Below are positions 4,889 through 5,002 of a stretch of DNA of 5,002 nt, piece by piece; within the stretch, counting starts at the first letter, position 1; each line of letters begins with the position of its first letter. The notes under the pieces were generated by a model, which saw nothing but the letters and a program-made list of their open reading frames with translations, searched no databases and had not been told where the DNA came from. The translations under genes and the position numbers were made by a program. The DNA comes from CAZZIZ01 sp964654535 (GTDB taxonomy: Bacteria > Bacteroidota > Bacteroidia > Chitinophagales > UBA2359), in the NCBI GenBank assembly GCA_964654535.1, contig CAZZIZ010000234.1, positions 1 through 5,002 on the forward strand. Direction: 5' to 3'.

Positions 4889-4995
4889 GAGCGCGTCTCT
4901 GACGCGTTCTTAATTTTCCCTGCCATTTCAAATGGCAATACGTGTGGGCATTTGAAATGCCCTTATAAATGAAGCACTCGTCTGGAGACGAGCGC
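4889..4995. repeat. Cluster of four short hairpins, REP-like
   Basis: Four palindromes follow one another. CGCGTC / GACGCG with a TCT loop (4892-4906) extends by three more pairs, one a G-T wobble, to 4889-4909. TGCCATTTCAAATGGCA lies at 4921-4937. GGGCATTTGAAATGCCC lies at 4946-4962. CTCGTCTGGAGACGAG (4977-4992) sits inside a GC-paired frame at 4974-4995. The second and third hairpins share a core that is complementary between them (CATTTCAAATG and CATTTGAAATG), so they can pair with each other or form their own stems. The arrangement resembles repetitive extragenic palindromes of the kind mobilised by RAYT (Y1) transposases. No transposase is in the window, but the cluster reaches the window edge. 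Confidence 0.55.
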
Positions 4996-5002
4996 AAGAT
5001 GA

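Noticed and set aside
4734..4997. 87-codon open frame on the minus strand
   Set aside because: It is made of the end of the structured repeat, the tandem run and the hairpin cluster, with no recognisable domain.

Overview
The window looks like chromosomal DNA from a member of the Bacteroidota. The evidence is a ParC of the type usual in that phylum (YHPHGDASI motif, KYGKGRERKT after the coiled-coil region, GRASKGN in the C-terminal domain), starts without Shine-Dalgarno sequences, a TTTG / TAnnTTTG-like promoter, and several dispersed repeats of a kind I associate with Bacteroidota genomes. The family or genus cannot be fixed from this sequence.

Layout from left to right. Positions 1-645 hold the 3' end of a probable family 2 glycosyltransferase gene on the + strand; its last codons lie inside a dispersed palindromic repeat. 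Positions 646-1050 are a repeat-rich spacer with a second, inverted copy of that repeat, a long structured repeat (copy B, 822-997, minus orientation) and, inside it, a 22-bp hairpin that reads as a bidirectional terminator. Positions 1051-3282 (minus) encode topoisomerase IV subunit A (parC), interrupted by a 100-N gap (2302-2401). Positions 3283-3502 are the divergent control region between parC and clpS; it holds a consensus DnaA box and a Bacteroidota-type promoter. Positions 3503-3784 (clpS) and 3795-4475 (aat) form a tight two-gene operon on the + strand. Positions 4476-5002 contain no convincing gene. They hold a stack of short repeats: an inverted-repeat-bounded block, copy A of the long structured repeat (4630-4792), a 17-bp tandem repeat and a cluster of hairpins resembling REP elements.

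clpS and aat are functionally linked. Aat adds Leu or Phe to the N-terminus of proteins that begin with Arg or Lys, which makes an N-degron, and ClpS delivers such proteins to ClpAP-type proteases. parC is unrelated to them in function and is divergently transcribed; its usual partner parE is not in the window.

The most interesting non-coding signal is the pair of long structured repeats. Each lies downstream of a gene, in that gene's sense orientation. They share short conserved blocks and differ in paired arms by compensatory changes, which points to a conserved RNA or single-stranded DNA fold. I saw no new protein-coding defence or mobile system here.
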